Shown one piece after another: positions 31,947-42,880 of a DNA stretch of 64,000 nucleotides. Position 1 is the stretch's first letter, and every line of letters starts with the position of its first letter. The notes beneath the pieces are model-generated. The model searched no databases. It had not been told where the DNA came from and saw only the letters and a program-made list of their open reading frames with translations. This DNA is from Bimastos eiseni (Eukaryota; Annelida; Clitellata; Crassiclitellata; Lumbricidae): assembly GCA_959347315.1 (NCBI GenBank), contig OY365822.1:8992471-9056470 (forward strand), read 5' to 3'. The translations under genes were made by a program, and so were the position numbers.

Positions 31947-32800
31947 ATGGGATGAATTATGGTAGGATTATTGGATGACTTATGGTGGGATTATTGGACG
32001 AATTATGGTGGGATTATTGGATAAATTATGGCGGGATTATGGGATGAATTATGGTGGGATTATTGGATGAATTATAGTGGGATTATTGGATGAATTATGG
32101 CGGGATTATGGGATGAATTATGGCGGGATTATGGGATGAATTATGGGAGGATTATTGGATGACTTATGGTGGGATTATGGGATGAATTATGGTGGGTTTA
32201 TTGGATGAATTATGGAGCGATTACTGGATGAATTATGGCGGGATTATGGGATGAATTATGGCGGGATTATGGGATGAATTATGGCGGGATTATTGGATGA
32301 CTTATGGTGGGATTATGGGATGAATTATAGTGGGTTTATTGGATGAATTATGGAGCGATTACTGGATGAATTATGGCGGGATTATTGGATGAATTATGGC
32401 GGGACTATGGAATGAATTATGGTGGGATTATTGGATGAATTATGGTAGAATTATTGGATGAATTATTGTGGGTTTATTGGATGAATTATGGAGCGATTAC
32501 TGGATGAATTATGGCGGAATTATTGGATGAAATACGGATGAATGAGAGGAATTATGGCTGGATTATTGGAAGACTTATGGTGGGATTATTGGATGAATTA
32601 TGGTGGGATTATTGGGTGAATTATGGCGGGACTATGGGATGAATTATGGTGGGATTATTGGATGAATTATGGCGGGACTATGGGATGAATTGTGGTGGAA
32701 TTATTGGATGAATTATGGCGGAATTATTGGATGAATTACGGATGAATTAGATGAATAATGGCTGGATTATTGGATGAATTACGGCGGGATTATTGCATGA
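31947..32800 (+). repeat. 23-bp minisatellite, about 35 copies
   Basis: About 850 bp of a 23-bp unit built around GGATGAATTATGG and CGGGATTATT. Variants (GGTGGG, GGCGGG, GGAGCG, GACTTATGG) recur in a fixed order across blocks of about 92-180 bp, so larger units were also duplicated. Confidence 0.97.
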
Positions 32801-32809
32801 ATTGTGAAT

Positions 32810-33560
32810 GGATGATTTGGTGAATAAGAGACGATTCAAGGTGAACAAATCGAAGCACATCTTGTTTACTGGTCCGCCTCCTTTCTAGCCTACGTATCCA
32901 CCTCTGGACATCGACCGCTTGTAAAATATAATACACCATCGGATATTAACTCTAAAATGTCGCAATTCGCCATTACCAAACCCGATGCGGTCAACCGAAT
33001 TAGAGAAGAGTCTCTTCACACCGGATGGCGGCTCACTCACGCTAAATTATATAGCGCTGGGTCGATTGCTACGATTGAAGGAGTGAGGGGCGGTGGAGGT
33101 TCGAGAGCACCTGCATGTGACTGTGGCGCCGCTGGCGGCAGATTAAGCTGTCAACTACAGAGAGGTTCGATAGAGATGTCGACCGCTCAAGGAACAGACT
33201 GTTCTGTTTGCGCTATAGTAATTGCAAGGGCGCGCCAAGTGGGATATATATATATATTCATATAATGCATTGATATTGATGTTGATATAGATATTATTGT
33301 ATGCATATATATATAATTATATAAACACTGGACATGTGTTATATATGCAGATTTATTCAGCGAAGAATTACATTGCGACAAACGAGGGGTAGAGCTGAAG
33401 AGGAGGGAAAGGGAGGGATTGGCCAGAGGGAGGGGAGGAGTAGCGGATTGGAAACGAGGCTCCTCTTACTTCGTCATCCTTTTGAGAGGAGAGAGCTGGA
33501 CCTCTCCATTCACGGACTCAAGAATCGAACGCATCGTGACGACCGTCGTCATAGTAACGA
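32810..33560. other. Unique stretch in intron 2
   Basis: Contains TA-rich runs at 33243-33320. No recognisable gene or repeat family. Confidence 0.35.
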
Positions 33561-33599
33561 CGTCATCGTCATTTGCACCGTTACTGCAGCGACTGTCAG

Positions 33600-33785
33600 T
33601 GCCAATATGTGTTACTCCATCTCCTCCATCTCCTCTATCTCCTCCTTCTCCTCCTCCTTCTCGTCCTCTTCCACTTCCTCCTTCTAGTCCTTCTCCGTTT
33701 CTTCATCATTGTCAGTATCTCACAATCAACCAGGGGCCTCTATTCCCTCCTAAGTCACTGTAACCCTCCACCCCCCCCCCCCCCA
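33600..33785 (+). repeat. TCC-rich pyrimidine tract and C-run
   Basis: CTCCTCC-type triplets (33615-33690) and a run of about 14 C at 33770-33784. Confidence 0.85.
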
Positions 33786-34044
33786 TTTCGACTGACAGAC
33801 GGACTAAGACTAATCAGGCATGAATACGAGATTGGACTAAGTTAATGGCACATACACTGACAATGTAGAGTAGAACAGAATAACTCAACTGCATTTAACA
33901 GATTTTACGATATAATACTTCTAAAAAAATAACTACCCCTAACTCGTAATGAGATCTTCCTTCTTACTTCTTCGATGGGGCATTTGCCCCAAGGTTTCCA
34001 TGATGTAGACGCCCATCCAATAAACCAACCCATGCTTATATTTT

Positions 34045-34310
34045 GTTCCATCATCATCATCATCATCGTCGTCGTCGTCGTCGTCGTCATCATCATCGTC
34101 ATCGTCATCGTCATCGTCGTCGTCATCGTCATCGTCATCATCATCATCAGCAGCAGCAGCAACAGCATCATCATCAGCATAATCATCATCATCGTCATCA
34201 GCACCACCACCATAATCCTCCCCCACATCATCATCATCACCTTCAGCGACGACGACAACAACATCTATTGTTACTACCACCGCTACTACAACAACAACAG
34301 CTTAATCGAT
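34045..34310 (+). repeat. CAT/CGT/CAG trinucleotide array
   Basis: About 250 bp of ATCATC, GTCGTC, CAGCAG and CAACAA triplets. It ends about 30 bp from the donor of exon 2. His/Asp/Gln-rich open frames here are artefacts. Confidence 0.93.
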
Positions 34311-34342
34311 GTAGCAACTTCTATGGCGCCGTGTTTGCTCAC

Positions 34343-34627
34343 CTTTGACGCACTCGTAGGACACCTCCAGGTACCAGGTGACGTCCGTCGGACACGGTCT
34401 GGTGGCTCTGAGCCCGTCGTCTGCCACTGGGAGGCTGCAGTGCCTGCGGCCGGTGCATCTAGCACCGACGAAACCAGCCACATCGGAGAAACATCCGAGG
34501 AAGCCAAGCGAGGCCTTTACGCAGCGACCAATGCGCATCCGACCGTAGTGAGAAGAACGGATGAGAAGGACCTCGTTATAACCACAACTCACGTTGAACG
34601 TTTCGAATGAACAATGCTCACTTATAC
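34343..34627 (-). CDS. Lectin-CUB-sushi receptor, exon 2: SUEL/L-rhamnose-binding lectin domain
   Basis: 285 nt encoding residues 39 (split Gly) to 133 and part of Val134. It matches the SUEL/Gal-lectin family. It opens CSFETFNVSC, then an IRSSHYGRMRIGRC block (the family's YGR motif, residues 66-68). C84 and C96 follow, then GRRHCSLPV, and the closing RPC...DVTWYLEVSYECV. Eight Cys lie at 44, 53, 74, 84, 96, 102, 117 and 131. The Asp of the usual DPC sugar-site motif is Arg here (RPC, 116-118 region), so binding of the classical sugar ligand is uncertain. Possible N-glycosylation at N50 (NVS). Acceptor TTGAACAG, donor AAAG before GTGAGC. The acceptor lies in a 34-bp tandem repeat. Confidence 0.92.
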
Positions 34628-34762
34628 CTGTTCAACATTAACATCTGATTTACATTAATACCTGTTCAACAGTAACATCTGATTTACATTAACACCTGTT
34701 CAACAGTAACATCTGATTTACATTAACACCTGTTCAACAGTAACAATTGTTCAATATTTTAC
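34626..34762. repeat. 34-bp minisatellite carrying the exon 2 splice acceptor
   Basis: The string CCTGTTCAAC recurs at 34627, 34661, 34695 and 34729, exactly 34 bp apart, with AACATCTGATTTACATTAA between. On the minus strand each unit contains TTGAACAGG, which is the intron 1 acceptor used at 34628/34627. Degenerate further units (CATCTGGTTTACATTAA) continue to about 34880. Confidence 0.95.
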
Positions 34763-35404
34763 ATTAACATCTGGTTTACATTAACATCAGGTTTACATCG
34801 AAGTATGCTTTACATTGACATCTGGTTTAAATTAACATCTTCTTGTCGTTAACATTTGTTTAGCAATAACATTCTTTAATGCTAACTGGGTAGTAGACTA
34901 AGGAGGGAAGGAGGTGTCAGCTCCCTCCAAATTTTCAGGTGGAGGAGATGGAAGTGCTTATATCCCATCCAATATTTCAGAAGTATTTTATAAGTATTGT
35001 ACATGTCTACAGTGTTTCCACTGTTCGTCCTTTTTGCTACATCCATTCATTTGGGAATTGAACACATACGGACGTCTGAATGGAAAGGGGACTCTACCCT
35101 GAACCTAGGGTCATCTACATTTTATTCATCGCCAGCGCTTATCTGGTCTTCAGCACAATTTCGTCCGGGGCTTAGAGCTAGTACCCTCGGTCAAGCCTCA
35201 GGGAGGGTCGGTCTGAACGCAATGGACACGCGGGTAAACCGTCAGATGGATGGGTAGAGGTGGGTGGGTCGGTGGGCGGAAAGTTGGGCGGGTGCATAAG
35301 AGGGTGGACCAGTTGGAGCGGTCGAGGTTTCTTATCAGGGCTTCGGGATAATTTAGCGCAGGGATTTGGCGATGACAAAGCAGATTCGCCGTTGTAGTCG
35401 TCTG

Positions 35405-35443
35405 CTTCGGTCTTCTGTCCTGCCGTCCGTCTGTCTGTCTGTT

Positions 35444-35474
<31 letters not shown>

Positions 35475-35510
35475 TTGTCTGTCTGTGTGTGTGTCTGTGT
35501 ATGTGGGTAT
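35405..35510 (+). repeat. (TGTC)n/(TG)n microsatellite
   Basis: About 90 bp of CTGT with TTTG variants, then GTGT. Confidence 0.9.
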
Positions 35511-35679
35511 GTCGTTCTACATGTACTTGTGTGTGTAACTGTACGCATTTCCCGCGATGTATTAGGCCACATTTGCTGAACTACGACTGTACATGCAATG
35601 AGTATATATATCTATTCGTTTCTATAATATTCTGTACGTCACTCTCTGTGGATATGTGTCTGACCTTGTAAGGCTTGTA

Positions 35680-35925
35680 TGTGTCATTCATTCATTCATT
35701 CATTCGTTCGTTCGTTCATTCGTTGGTTCATTCACTCATTCATTCATTCACTCACTCCTTCACTCATTTATTTATTTATTCATTCATTCATTCATTTGTT
35801 CGTTCAATCAATCATTCATTTATTCAGTCATTCAATCGTTCAATCATTCATTCATTTATTCATTCATTCATTCAATCATTCAATCATTCAATCATTCAGT
35901 TTGTCAGTCAGTCAGTCAGTCACTT
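35680..35925 (+). repeat. (ATTC)/(AATC)/(AGTC) compound array
   Basis: About 240 bp of CATT, CGTT, CAAT and CAGT tetramers with gradual substitution along the array. Confidence 0.93.
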
Positions 35926-35999
35926 AAGAGTCGAGCCAGTCCCTATGCGTGTATGTACACATGAACGTTCGTACGTCTGTGTGCGTATGTTCGCATATG

Positions 36000-36004
36000 A
36001 ATGT

Positions 36005-36039
<35 letters not shown>

Positions 36040-36480
36040 GGCCATGTATAATGTGTGTTAGTATATCTATGCATGTATTGATATGTGCTATGTATGTATG
36101 TCTGCAAATGCGGCTTTATTTTGCTTAACTGCTAATTAACTCGTACTGTAAATGCTCTTCTCTTCAATTTATTCGTCCCCATATCCATTTGTCTCATTCA
36201 TAGTCTGCCTCTCTGGCAGTCTCTTCGTCTCTGTGTGTCCCTTCTCTTATTTTACATTCCCAATCAACTTGTCTTCTTACATCCCTTAGTCTCTATTTTC
36301 TGTATCCTACAGTTTGTCTCTATCGCACTACTTCGTCGTCTGTATATCTCTGTCCGTCCGTCGGTCTGTGTCAGTTTGTTTCTATCTCTGTGTCTGTCTG
36401 TCTGTCTATGTCTCCCTGAATTTGTCTATTTGTCTCTGTCTCACTGTCCCTCTCTGTCTGTCTGTCTCTGTCGTACCCAC
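36000..36480. other. TA run and CTGT-rich sequence
   Basis: TA run at 36008-36035. CTGT/TCTC-rich low-complexity sequence from 36180 to about 36680. No gene seen. Confidence 0.5.
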
Positions 36481-36939
36481 CCCTATTCCTGATCTCTCCC
36501 TCTCATCATTTCACACCCTCTGTCTCCTTGCACCTCCCACTCCCTCCTGTCTCCTTAATTCTCCCCGTTTGCCCCACCCTATCCCCGCCGCCCTGTCTCC
36601 CTCTGTCCTTCCAAGTGACTGCCTGCTCCCTCTCCCCGCCGTCGTCTCTGTCTCCCTCACTTGCTGCCATTGGCGTCTGTTCCCTATCTCTTGCGTACAC
36701 AGATATCTCGCATTCGATCGATTCGGGGACGATGTCCCCCAGCCCCACACGAGGCTTTGCATACAACGGACGCAGGGAATGACGATGGGAGGAGAATGGA
36801 CAATGATGGGGAAGAGGGGAAGAATGGTGGAATGGTAGGTGGGATGTGGATGAGGCTTAGCGGGAAAAGGAGAAAGAGGAAGATGAGGATGAGAGGGAAG
36901 GAAACAGAGAGAGGAGTAGTAGAGAAAATGTGGATGATG

Positions 36940-37085
36940 ACAACACCAATTACTATTACTATTATTATGATTATTATTATTATTATTGTTATTATTATTA
37001 CTATTACTCTTAATATTACTCTTGCTATTATTATTATTATTTATTATTATTATTATTACTATTACTATTACAATTATTATTATTA

Positions 37086-37118
<33 letters not shown>

Positions 37119-37137
37119 GTTATTATTATTATTACCA
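36940..37137 (+). repeat. (TTA)n array
   Basis: About 190 bp of ATT triplets with CTA and GTT variants. Confidence 0.95.
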
Positions 37138-37284
37138 GGCCCTATGCTATTGTGAATGTAATGCTGATGAGTATGATGATGTTGCTGGATGTCATCAAAA
37201 CCCGCAAACACTACTGTACTTAAATCAATTCTATGGCTCAAAAATACCTGAACGAATTGAATATAGAGTGATATCACTCAATTA

Positions 37285-37935
37285 ATCCTTCCAGTTTTCG
37301 CAGTCAAACCACTTCGTTCCACCCGTTCCTCTTCCATCCTCACACCGCTCCACCATTCTCTCACATCACCAATAAGATTTGCAAATCACTCCACAGCCAT
37401 TGCTGTTCCGCCTCTTTGGAAAAACTCCCTCCAGTATTAGGACGTAAAGTTTATCCGATACATTTCATGAACTCACTAAAACCTCTAATCTTTCCATCTC
37501 CCAACAGGTCTTTCACTCTAAACTGAGAGCATTTCATTTTCACAAACCCTCCTCCTGATTCTGCCTCTTCGCCCTCTATTCTTCGCTGTTTCAACTTTAA
37601 ATACAATCCGCCTTTGCCCTATTATTGTCTGGATCCACTGCCTGACGATTTTGTTTTGATTACGCGTCTGTGAGCAAGCTGGTTCCCGTATTTTGCTTTG
37701 GTGGCCGCTGTAGAAATGTCGAGTTTGCCACATCGATAACCATGACAACAAAGAAGACAGCGATGATGACGACGACGACGATGATGATGATGATGAATGT
37801 GATGATGACGACGACGACGACGACGATGATGATGATGATGAAGCAATGAAGTAATCGTTTTGGCTAATTTTAATCCAGCAGCATTATCCATAGGAGCGCC
37901 ATATAAATGCTCGATTACATTACATTACATTATCT
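37285..37935 (+). mobile_element. LINE ORF2 C-terminal fragment with a TTACA tail
   Basis: Broken frames give RFANHSTAIAVPPLWKNSL and VFHSKLRAFHFHKPSS before a stop, the usual last block of CR1/L2-type ORF2 proteins. A GAT/GAC trinucleotide run (37758-37850) lies in its 3' region. The end reads GAGCGCCATATAAATGC followed by a (TTACA)n tail, a variant of the family A terminus. Confidence 0.7.
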
Positions 37936-37939
37936 ATTC

Positions 37940-38690
37940 ATCGACTGTTTCTTCTTGCACAACCTTCACAGTCAAGACGACGATATGCAGCTGTAAAGGT
38001 TTCCGTTTGTAGATGTATAATTGTATACCAATGATACACACACCCTTTTCGATATAGGGCCACTTTTATTTAGTTTTAGAATATGATGGACCACACGGTT
38101 AAAAATAGGCCTAATTATTATTAATTTTGACCGATTTCTATCTTAAAATAAAATAAAATTATGCATGGATAAATTCCGGTTTAATCATTTTAGATTATAT
38201 CTGATATTACTTATAAACAGCAATAAAATATAATAATTTATAGTGGAACATAACTATTCTATGAAATATTCAATTTTGAACGTATTTATTTTATATCTGT
38301 GATAGATCGAGGGCACTTTTTGAGGCCTGGTGGGCCATTTTTTGGCCCACTGACCACAGGTTGGGAATAGCTGATGTTTACCTTTCCATGACGTCTATAA
38401 AGCCTACGTTAGCCTATATCTGGCTCACATATGCTGTGTTATTAGCTACAGAACACTGCACTTAATAAATCTTCGTGCTCTCGTCTAAATTACAACCAAG
38501 CGCCCGTATATATATATATAATATATATGCGCTATATAACTGTCTCCAGTTCGTCCCGTAATTAAAACGGTTCATCAGCGACCCGTCAGTTTGCGCTGCC
38601 AACCACCTGTCACATGACACGCTCGGCGCGACACCTGCCAATCAGAGGAGTCTCAGCAGGCGTCCAAACTAATTAGTGCCAGGTCTTTGA
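37940..38690. other. Unique AT-rich part of intron 1
   Basis: One TA run (38508-38528). A TGAGGCCTGG.GGGCCATTTTTTGGCCCA segment near 38320 has a short inverted repeat (TGGGCCA with TGGCCCA). No gene recognised. Confidence 0.35.
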
Positions 38691-38695
38691 TTTAC

Positions 38696-38810
38696 CTGTG
38701 CTGTCGTCGTCGCCGATGGCTCTCGCTCGAGGCATCGAGTCCCAGGTGAGTAGGAAAACAAGAGAGCAGGCCACTAGCTTCCAGTACGAAGGCGACTCGC
38801 GTTTCATCAT
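38696..38810 (-). CDS. Lectin-CUB-sushi receptor, exon 1: start codon and signal peptide
   Basis: 115 nt encoding residues 1-38 and part of Gly39. It starts with two adjacent Met codons (38810-38805). The peptide has a basic n-region (MMKRESPSYWK), a hydrophobic core LVACSLVFLLTW (12-23) and a polar c-region. Cleavage after PRARA (about residue 31) would leave an acidic mature start, IGDDDST. The donor is ACAG followed by GTAAAT, phase 1. Too short to stand out as an ORF, it was found by looking for a signal exon with phase 1 upstream of the lectin exon. The true 5' UTR and any upstream non-coding exon are unknown. Confidence 0.75.
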
Positions 38811-39040
38811 TATTCTGACAGCGACGAACCGCTTTGGTTCTGGGCAGACGAGTTTGTGCGTGATACTCGATTTGTGTAGTTGCTCTGCGAGTAGGACTCA
38901 ACTCCTGTTCCGATTGAAGCCTCCGCTGTGTTGTCAGTGAAGTTCTTTCTGGTAGAGCGAATTGCGACTGTTGAATTACTCTATGTGGTTTGTAAAGGGT
39001 ATTTGGTTCCAGGCGAATTGTGTTGGCTCCTAAAGCAGTC
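38811..39040 (-). other. Probable 5' UTR/promoter flank of the lectin gene
   Basis: Upstream of the ATG the minus strand has no clear TATA box. An acceptor-like CAACACAG occurs near 38932, so a non-coding upstream exon could be spliced here. Confidence 0.3.
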
Positions 39041-39329
39041 CAAGTTCAAAAGAAATTCCGTTTGACGAATATGCGAATCAGGTGTTTTGTTCGAATGGTA
39101 AAACTTCCCTGGGAGAAGTAGACCGACCACCTTGCAAAGCGGGAGAATAAAGTCTGGAACGGCACTACCGAAGCCGTGTTGTCAATGCCAGAGTTTCGGC
39201 TTGACGAACTTTTTTCAATTGACCCTTGTGTCAGATTCGATTTTGTCTGAGTGGAAATTAGCTTCTGGTGTTTGAGTAAGAACGTTGTTTCTACAAAAAA
39301 ATGATAGAGACACAAATCAATTCATATAT

Positions 39330-39525
39330 AGAAGAAGATGATGCTGAATAAGGCGATGAAGATGATGAAGATGATGATAACTAAAAGATAATGAGGAAGA
39401 TGAAGAGGACTATGATGATTAAGATGAAGATGATGATTAAGAAGATGATGATGTAAAAGATGGTGATTAAGAAGATGATGGTTAATGATTAAAAAGATGG
39501 TGATGATGAAGAATATGATTCTGAT
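39330..39525 (+). repeat. (GAT)/(GAA) trinucleotide tract
   Basis: Degenerate GATGAAGATGATG over about 190 bp, just upstream of LINE sequence. Confidence 0.85.
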
Positions 39526-39772
39526 GAATATGCGACTTCGTATTCTTTCCTTGGCATACGAAGTTGTCTGTTGCTGGCCCAGGTGGCATGGAATGCGCTA
39601 CCATTATCATTGCGTCTTATGCCTAGGGTTCATTCAGATGCATTTTACAGTAGCCTTAAGACGTTTCTTTTCAGCCGGAGTTGAGTCGGGAGCGCTTCTG
39701 AGTAGTAACCTTTAATGGGCGCTATATAAGTTTTCGCAACGAATGAATGAATGAATAAATGAAGTCAGATGA
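39525..39772 (+). mobile_element. LINE ORF2 C-terminus with family A 3' end
   Basis: A clear frame reads QVAWNALPLSLRLMPRVHSD, then AFYSSLKTFLFSRS and stop (about 39578-39684), the typical last block of a CR1/L2/Rex-like ORF2. It is followed by GTCGGGAGCGCTTCTGAGTA, GGGCGCTATATAAG and a (GAAT)n tail. This copy identifies the GCGCTATATAA element, found about a dozen times in the window, as the 3' end of a LINE. Confidence 0.88.
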
Positions 39773-39794
39773 GGCCAGTCTCCCTCGCCGTCTC

Positions 39795-39975
39795 ATTTTC
39801 CCACCGACGGTCTATACGTTCAGTGTACGCATCATAAGCTGAGTTGTTGATGGACACAGGCGGAGTAGAAACCTCGAACCAAATTTCTGCCTTGATGGGG
39901 ACTTAAAGCCCCGACGGCCTCTCGGCTAACAGTCCGGCAGGCCAACCACAAGACCGCCATGAACCCCAATTCCCT
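39795..39975 (-). mobile_element. Possible tRNA-derived SINE-3
   Basis: On the minus strand an A-box-like TTAGCCGAGAGGCCGTCGGG and a B-box-like GGTTCGAGGTTTC are spaced about 50 bp apart, as in a class II (Ser/Leu-type) tRNA. Only one copy is seen, so the call is weaker than for SINE-1 and SINE-2. Confidence 0.4.
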
Positions 39976-40129
39976 AATCCATACCATACAGTAGCAGCAC
40001 CTATAGAGAAGCCAGAAGGAAGACACGGGTAAAATATAAAACAGTATGAAAAGCAATTTTTATTCAGCTACATGCATCTGTTCACTCTAAAATTCTATCT
40101 GCTGGTCTCTCATCCTCTTTTGCTTTTCC

Positions 40130-40245
40130 TAAAACCTGCTTCTTCTCGCGGGGTCTTGCGCACTGGCAGCGCTTCTGAACGGTTCACTCGTCTGGGGGTG
40201 CTATATAAATACCATAATATAAAACAATGAATGAATGAGCAAATT
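40130..40245 (+). mobile_element. LINE family A 3' end
   Basis: CAGCGCTTCTGAACGG, GGGTGCTATATAAATACC and a short (GAAT)n tail match family A. Confidence 0.65.
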
Positions 40246-40444
40246 TTCCCCTTTACCCGAAAATGCGGCGGGCTAGCATCAAACTGGGAAGAACCAAACA
40301 ATGGTTAGGTCTCAAGAAGACTTAACGCATCTGGTTCGAAGAGATTGGCAAATTAACACAGGATTCAGCTCAACTGCATGGCCAAATGCAACTTAAATCT
40401 GACACTAATATGTCTAGATTACTCCAATGGAGTAATCTTGCTAA

Positions 40445-40625
40445 TATGCTAATATGATGATGATGATGATGATGAGTTCTATGCCTGAAGGCAGGGTCAT
40501 TGGTTCATATGCCACCCTCGGGGATGAGATGAATGAGATGGCCCGGTTCCTCACAGAAGCTACGGATGAGCAGCTTGTCTCAGGACAATCTCTCTGACAC
40601 GAGCTCAATAAACTAAACCCTGCGC
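40445..40625 (-). mobile_element. tRNA-derived SINE-2, 3' part
   Basis: Minus strand reads GACAAGCTGCTCATCC, CTGTGAGGAACCGGG, GAGGGTGGCAT..GAACCAATGACC and ends in a (CAT)n tail at 40457-40475. The tRNA-like head is missing. Confidence 0.7.
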
Positions 40626-40714
40626 TTTGCTTTTGAGCTAACGCTTTAGAATTCTTCAAGTGGACAGCAGTAACGATGAGGTCATTTTTTGCATGAAGTC
40701 TGAAGTAAGATGTT

Positions 40715-40928
40715 TTTATTAACGAAGTTTGATATCGCCCTTCTTTCAACATTTTTTGCTCTGAAGTGCACACACACGGCTCGACGGCGCAATTGCAGTT
40801 GTACTGCAGAGCAATTGTGCGCGAAGGACTTGCTCAAGGTCCCTACACAGTGACGCCCCGGACGAGGCTCAGCGCACACTGAACGTTACGGACCGACCGC
40901 TCTAACCGATCGGCCACCGTGCCACACA
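40715..40928 (-). mobile_element. tRNA-derived SINE-1, copy lacking the B box
   Basis: Minus strand starts GTGTGGCACGGTGGCCGATC with an intact A box. It then jumps from CGCTGAG directly to CCTCGTCCGG, missing about 15 bp that hold the B box in the 23.2 kb copy. The rest of the body matches to about 40715. Confidence 0.85.
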
Positions 40929-40934
40929 ATATTG

Positions 40935-41560
40935 CGGCAAATATGATCGTTGGAGACCATGCACGGACTCCTACGACTTCAATGTGACCATGAACAGTGA
41001 CTGCATTGAAAAAGAGACAGGACGGAGTTCATAGTACTGTAGTAGATCTTGGTCAGAGAAAGGATGTAATATATATCCACCTATATTATAGGTAGAGGGA
41101 CATGACGCAATCAACACGAGTATGTTGGAGAAATCGGAGACCGTCTTAGTATACCAGTCCGTCCAATGCAGAACGTATGAGAATATAGTTCGGCTCAATG
41201 ACTAGGTATACATGCAAGTACAACCTGTGGGCAAGACCCACCAATTTGACCTCCCAGACAGGGACAAAAAGAACTTTCTACCGATAGTAGCCTACTGTAC
41301 AAAGACATATAATTATTAGGGGCACCCTCATGTTCCCCTAAGGCTTAGGCATCCACAGTTCCCATAGACTGGACTCCTCGCGAAGTTAGGCCTAGTAAAC
41401 TCAATGGGTGATCAGTGACTGTTCGCCGTTCGATGCTTCTGTAATATCATGAACCTTAAATTCGCTGCGTTTTGACAGCAACATTTCTTTTTCAATTAAC
41501 GAAGATACAATACACTACAACACAATTATGTCTCCTCTGGGCGCTTCACAAAGACGCCAC
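40935..41560. other. Unique non-coding stretch
   Basis: No repeat family or gene recognised. Confidence 0.35.
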
Positions 41561-41705
41561 AGGTATAAATGATATGAATTATATGAACAATAGCAACAAT
41601 ATGAATATACTCCGCGGCCTCCTCCACTCCATGCACTCTGGCAGTGCCAGTCCCAAGCATAAATAAAGAAGGAAGAACAATGTCGTTAAACTGAAACTAC
41701 TGCTA
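41560..41705 (+). mobile_element. LINE family B 3' end
   Basis: CACTCTGGCAGTGCCAGTCC, CAAGCATAAATAAAG, then AATGTCGTTAAACTG; a shortened family B terminus in plus orientation. Confidence 0.75.
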
Positions 41706-42187
41706 ATAATAGGAAACCGATCAGATGAAATTGAAAATTGACCTCACAAACAACAAAGTCCAGAGCAAACGCGGCCATATACAGGTGAACACCTTGAGTC
41801 GAAAGAGATACTACTATAATTGAGCAAGAAACAGTCACAATGTCACTGTTTTAATTACTCCGTTGAATACACATCGGCGGATGAAATGACCACCGCGTTG
41901 CTACCGTAACTGTTGCTCTCCGTCAACTGGTACATGGGACTGCTCATTGCCTTCATATACTTCACATAGAAGGCACTGGGCTGCTACGCCATGCTAGCAT
42001 GTGGGGCAAATGTTCCATCCGCAAAGAAGATATCATTGAGAAATTGTGGTAAGATATAGTATGGAGGGCAGAGGAGAGACGGGGGAGGAGAATCGGGGTG
42101 GGGGGAGGTAGAGGCCTCTGTCTGATATCACTACCCTGTTCTTTTGCTGGGATTGGATTCTGTTTTGGCATCAATTGCTATGCTTGG

Positions 42188-42221
<34 letters not shown>

Positions 42222-42635
42222 TATTATTACTATTATTTAGGATGACATAATCGCTTAAATGTCGTTGAACGATGCAGCGCCCAGTTAAACGCGATGCCCA
42301 ATGGGAGATGCTAACTCTACATGTATTTAAGGAGGACATCTAGGAATCATCGGTGCTTGGGAATGATACTATTATCTCCATTTACCCTGTCTATCAATTA
42401 CCCTGATGTTTCATATTCATGCAATTGATGATAATTTTACGAGCTGTGTAATGGTCGCGGGCTAAAATTCAAATTCCCGAAAGGGCAGAAATTTGTATCG
42501 TGATTTCGATCCTTAGCTAACTCAGATAATTGTATATAAGAAGCACACTGATCGTATACTCTGTCGGTGAGTAGATGAGACGGCGAGGAATAAGTCTAAG
42601 AAAAAGGTCAATTCTAATAGACCACTCATCTCCTC
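41706..42635. other. Unique stretch with a TTA run
   Basis: (TTA)n microsatellite at 42188-42236. Otherwise no recognisable content. Confidence 0.35.
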
Positions 42636-42699
42636 TTCTATTGTCGTCGTCGTCCTATTCGCAGTGCATACCCCATCCACTGCATCGCCCAATCGTCAA

Positions 42700-42880
42700 A
42701 CACACATGATGATGATAATGATGATGATGATGATGATGATGATGATAATAATAATGATAATGATGATGATGACGATGATAATGATGTTGGCGACGGTGAT
42801 GATAATGATGGCGATTTTGATACTGGTGATACTGGTGGTGGTGGTGATGGTGGTGATGATGATGATGATGATGATGAGTG
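42700..42880 (+). repeat. (GAT)n array beside SINE-2
   Basis: About 175 bp of GAT with TGGTGA variants. Its right end is exactly the 3' tail of the inverted SINE-2 copy. Confidence 0.93.

Larger units (their letters stand above)
34628..38695 (-). other. Intron 1 of the lectin-CUB-sushi gene
   Basis: GTAAAT donor at 38695, acceptor within the 34-bp repeat. It holds TGTC, ATTC, TTA and GAT microsatellites and a LINE 3' fragment at 37.3-37.9 kb. Confidence 0.78.

Noticed and set aside
31947..32800. CRISPR-like or regulatory repeat array
   Set aside because: Head-to-tail 23-bp units without spacers; an ordinary minisatellite.
34043..34348. His/Arg- and Asp-rich proteins near 34.0-34.3 kb
   Set aside because: CAT/CGT trinucleotide array read in three frames.
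34626..34762. CRISPR-like array of 34-bp repeats
   Set aside because: Units abut with no unique spacers, and the setting is an animal intron; this is a minisatellite.
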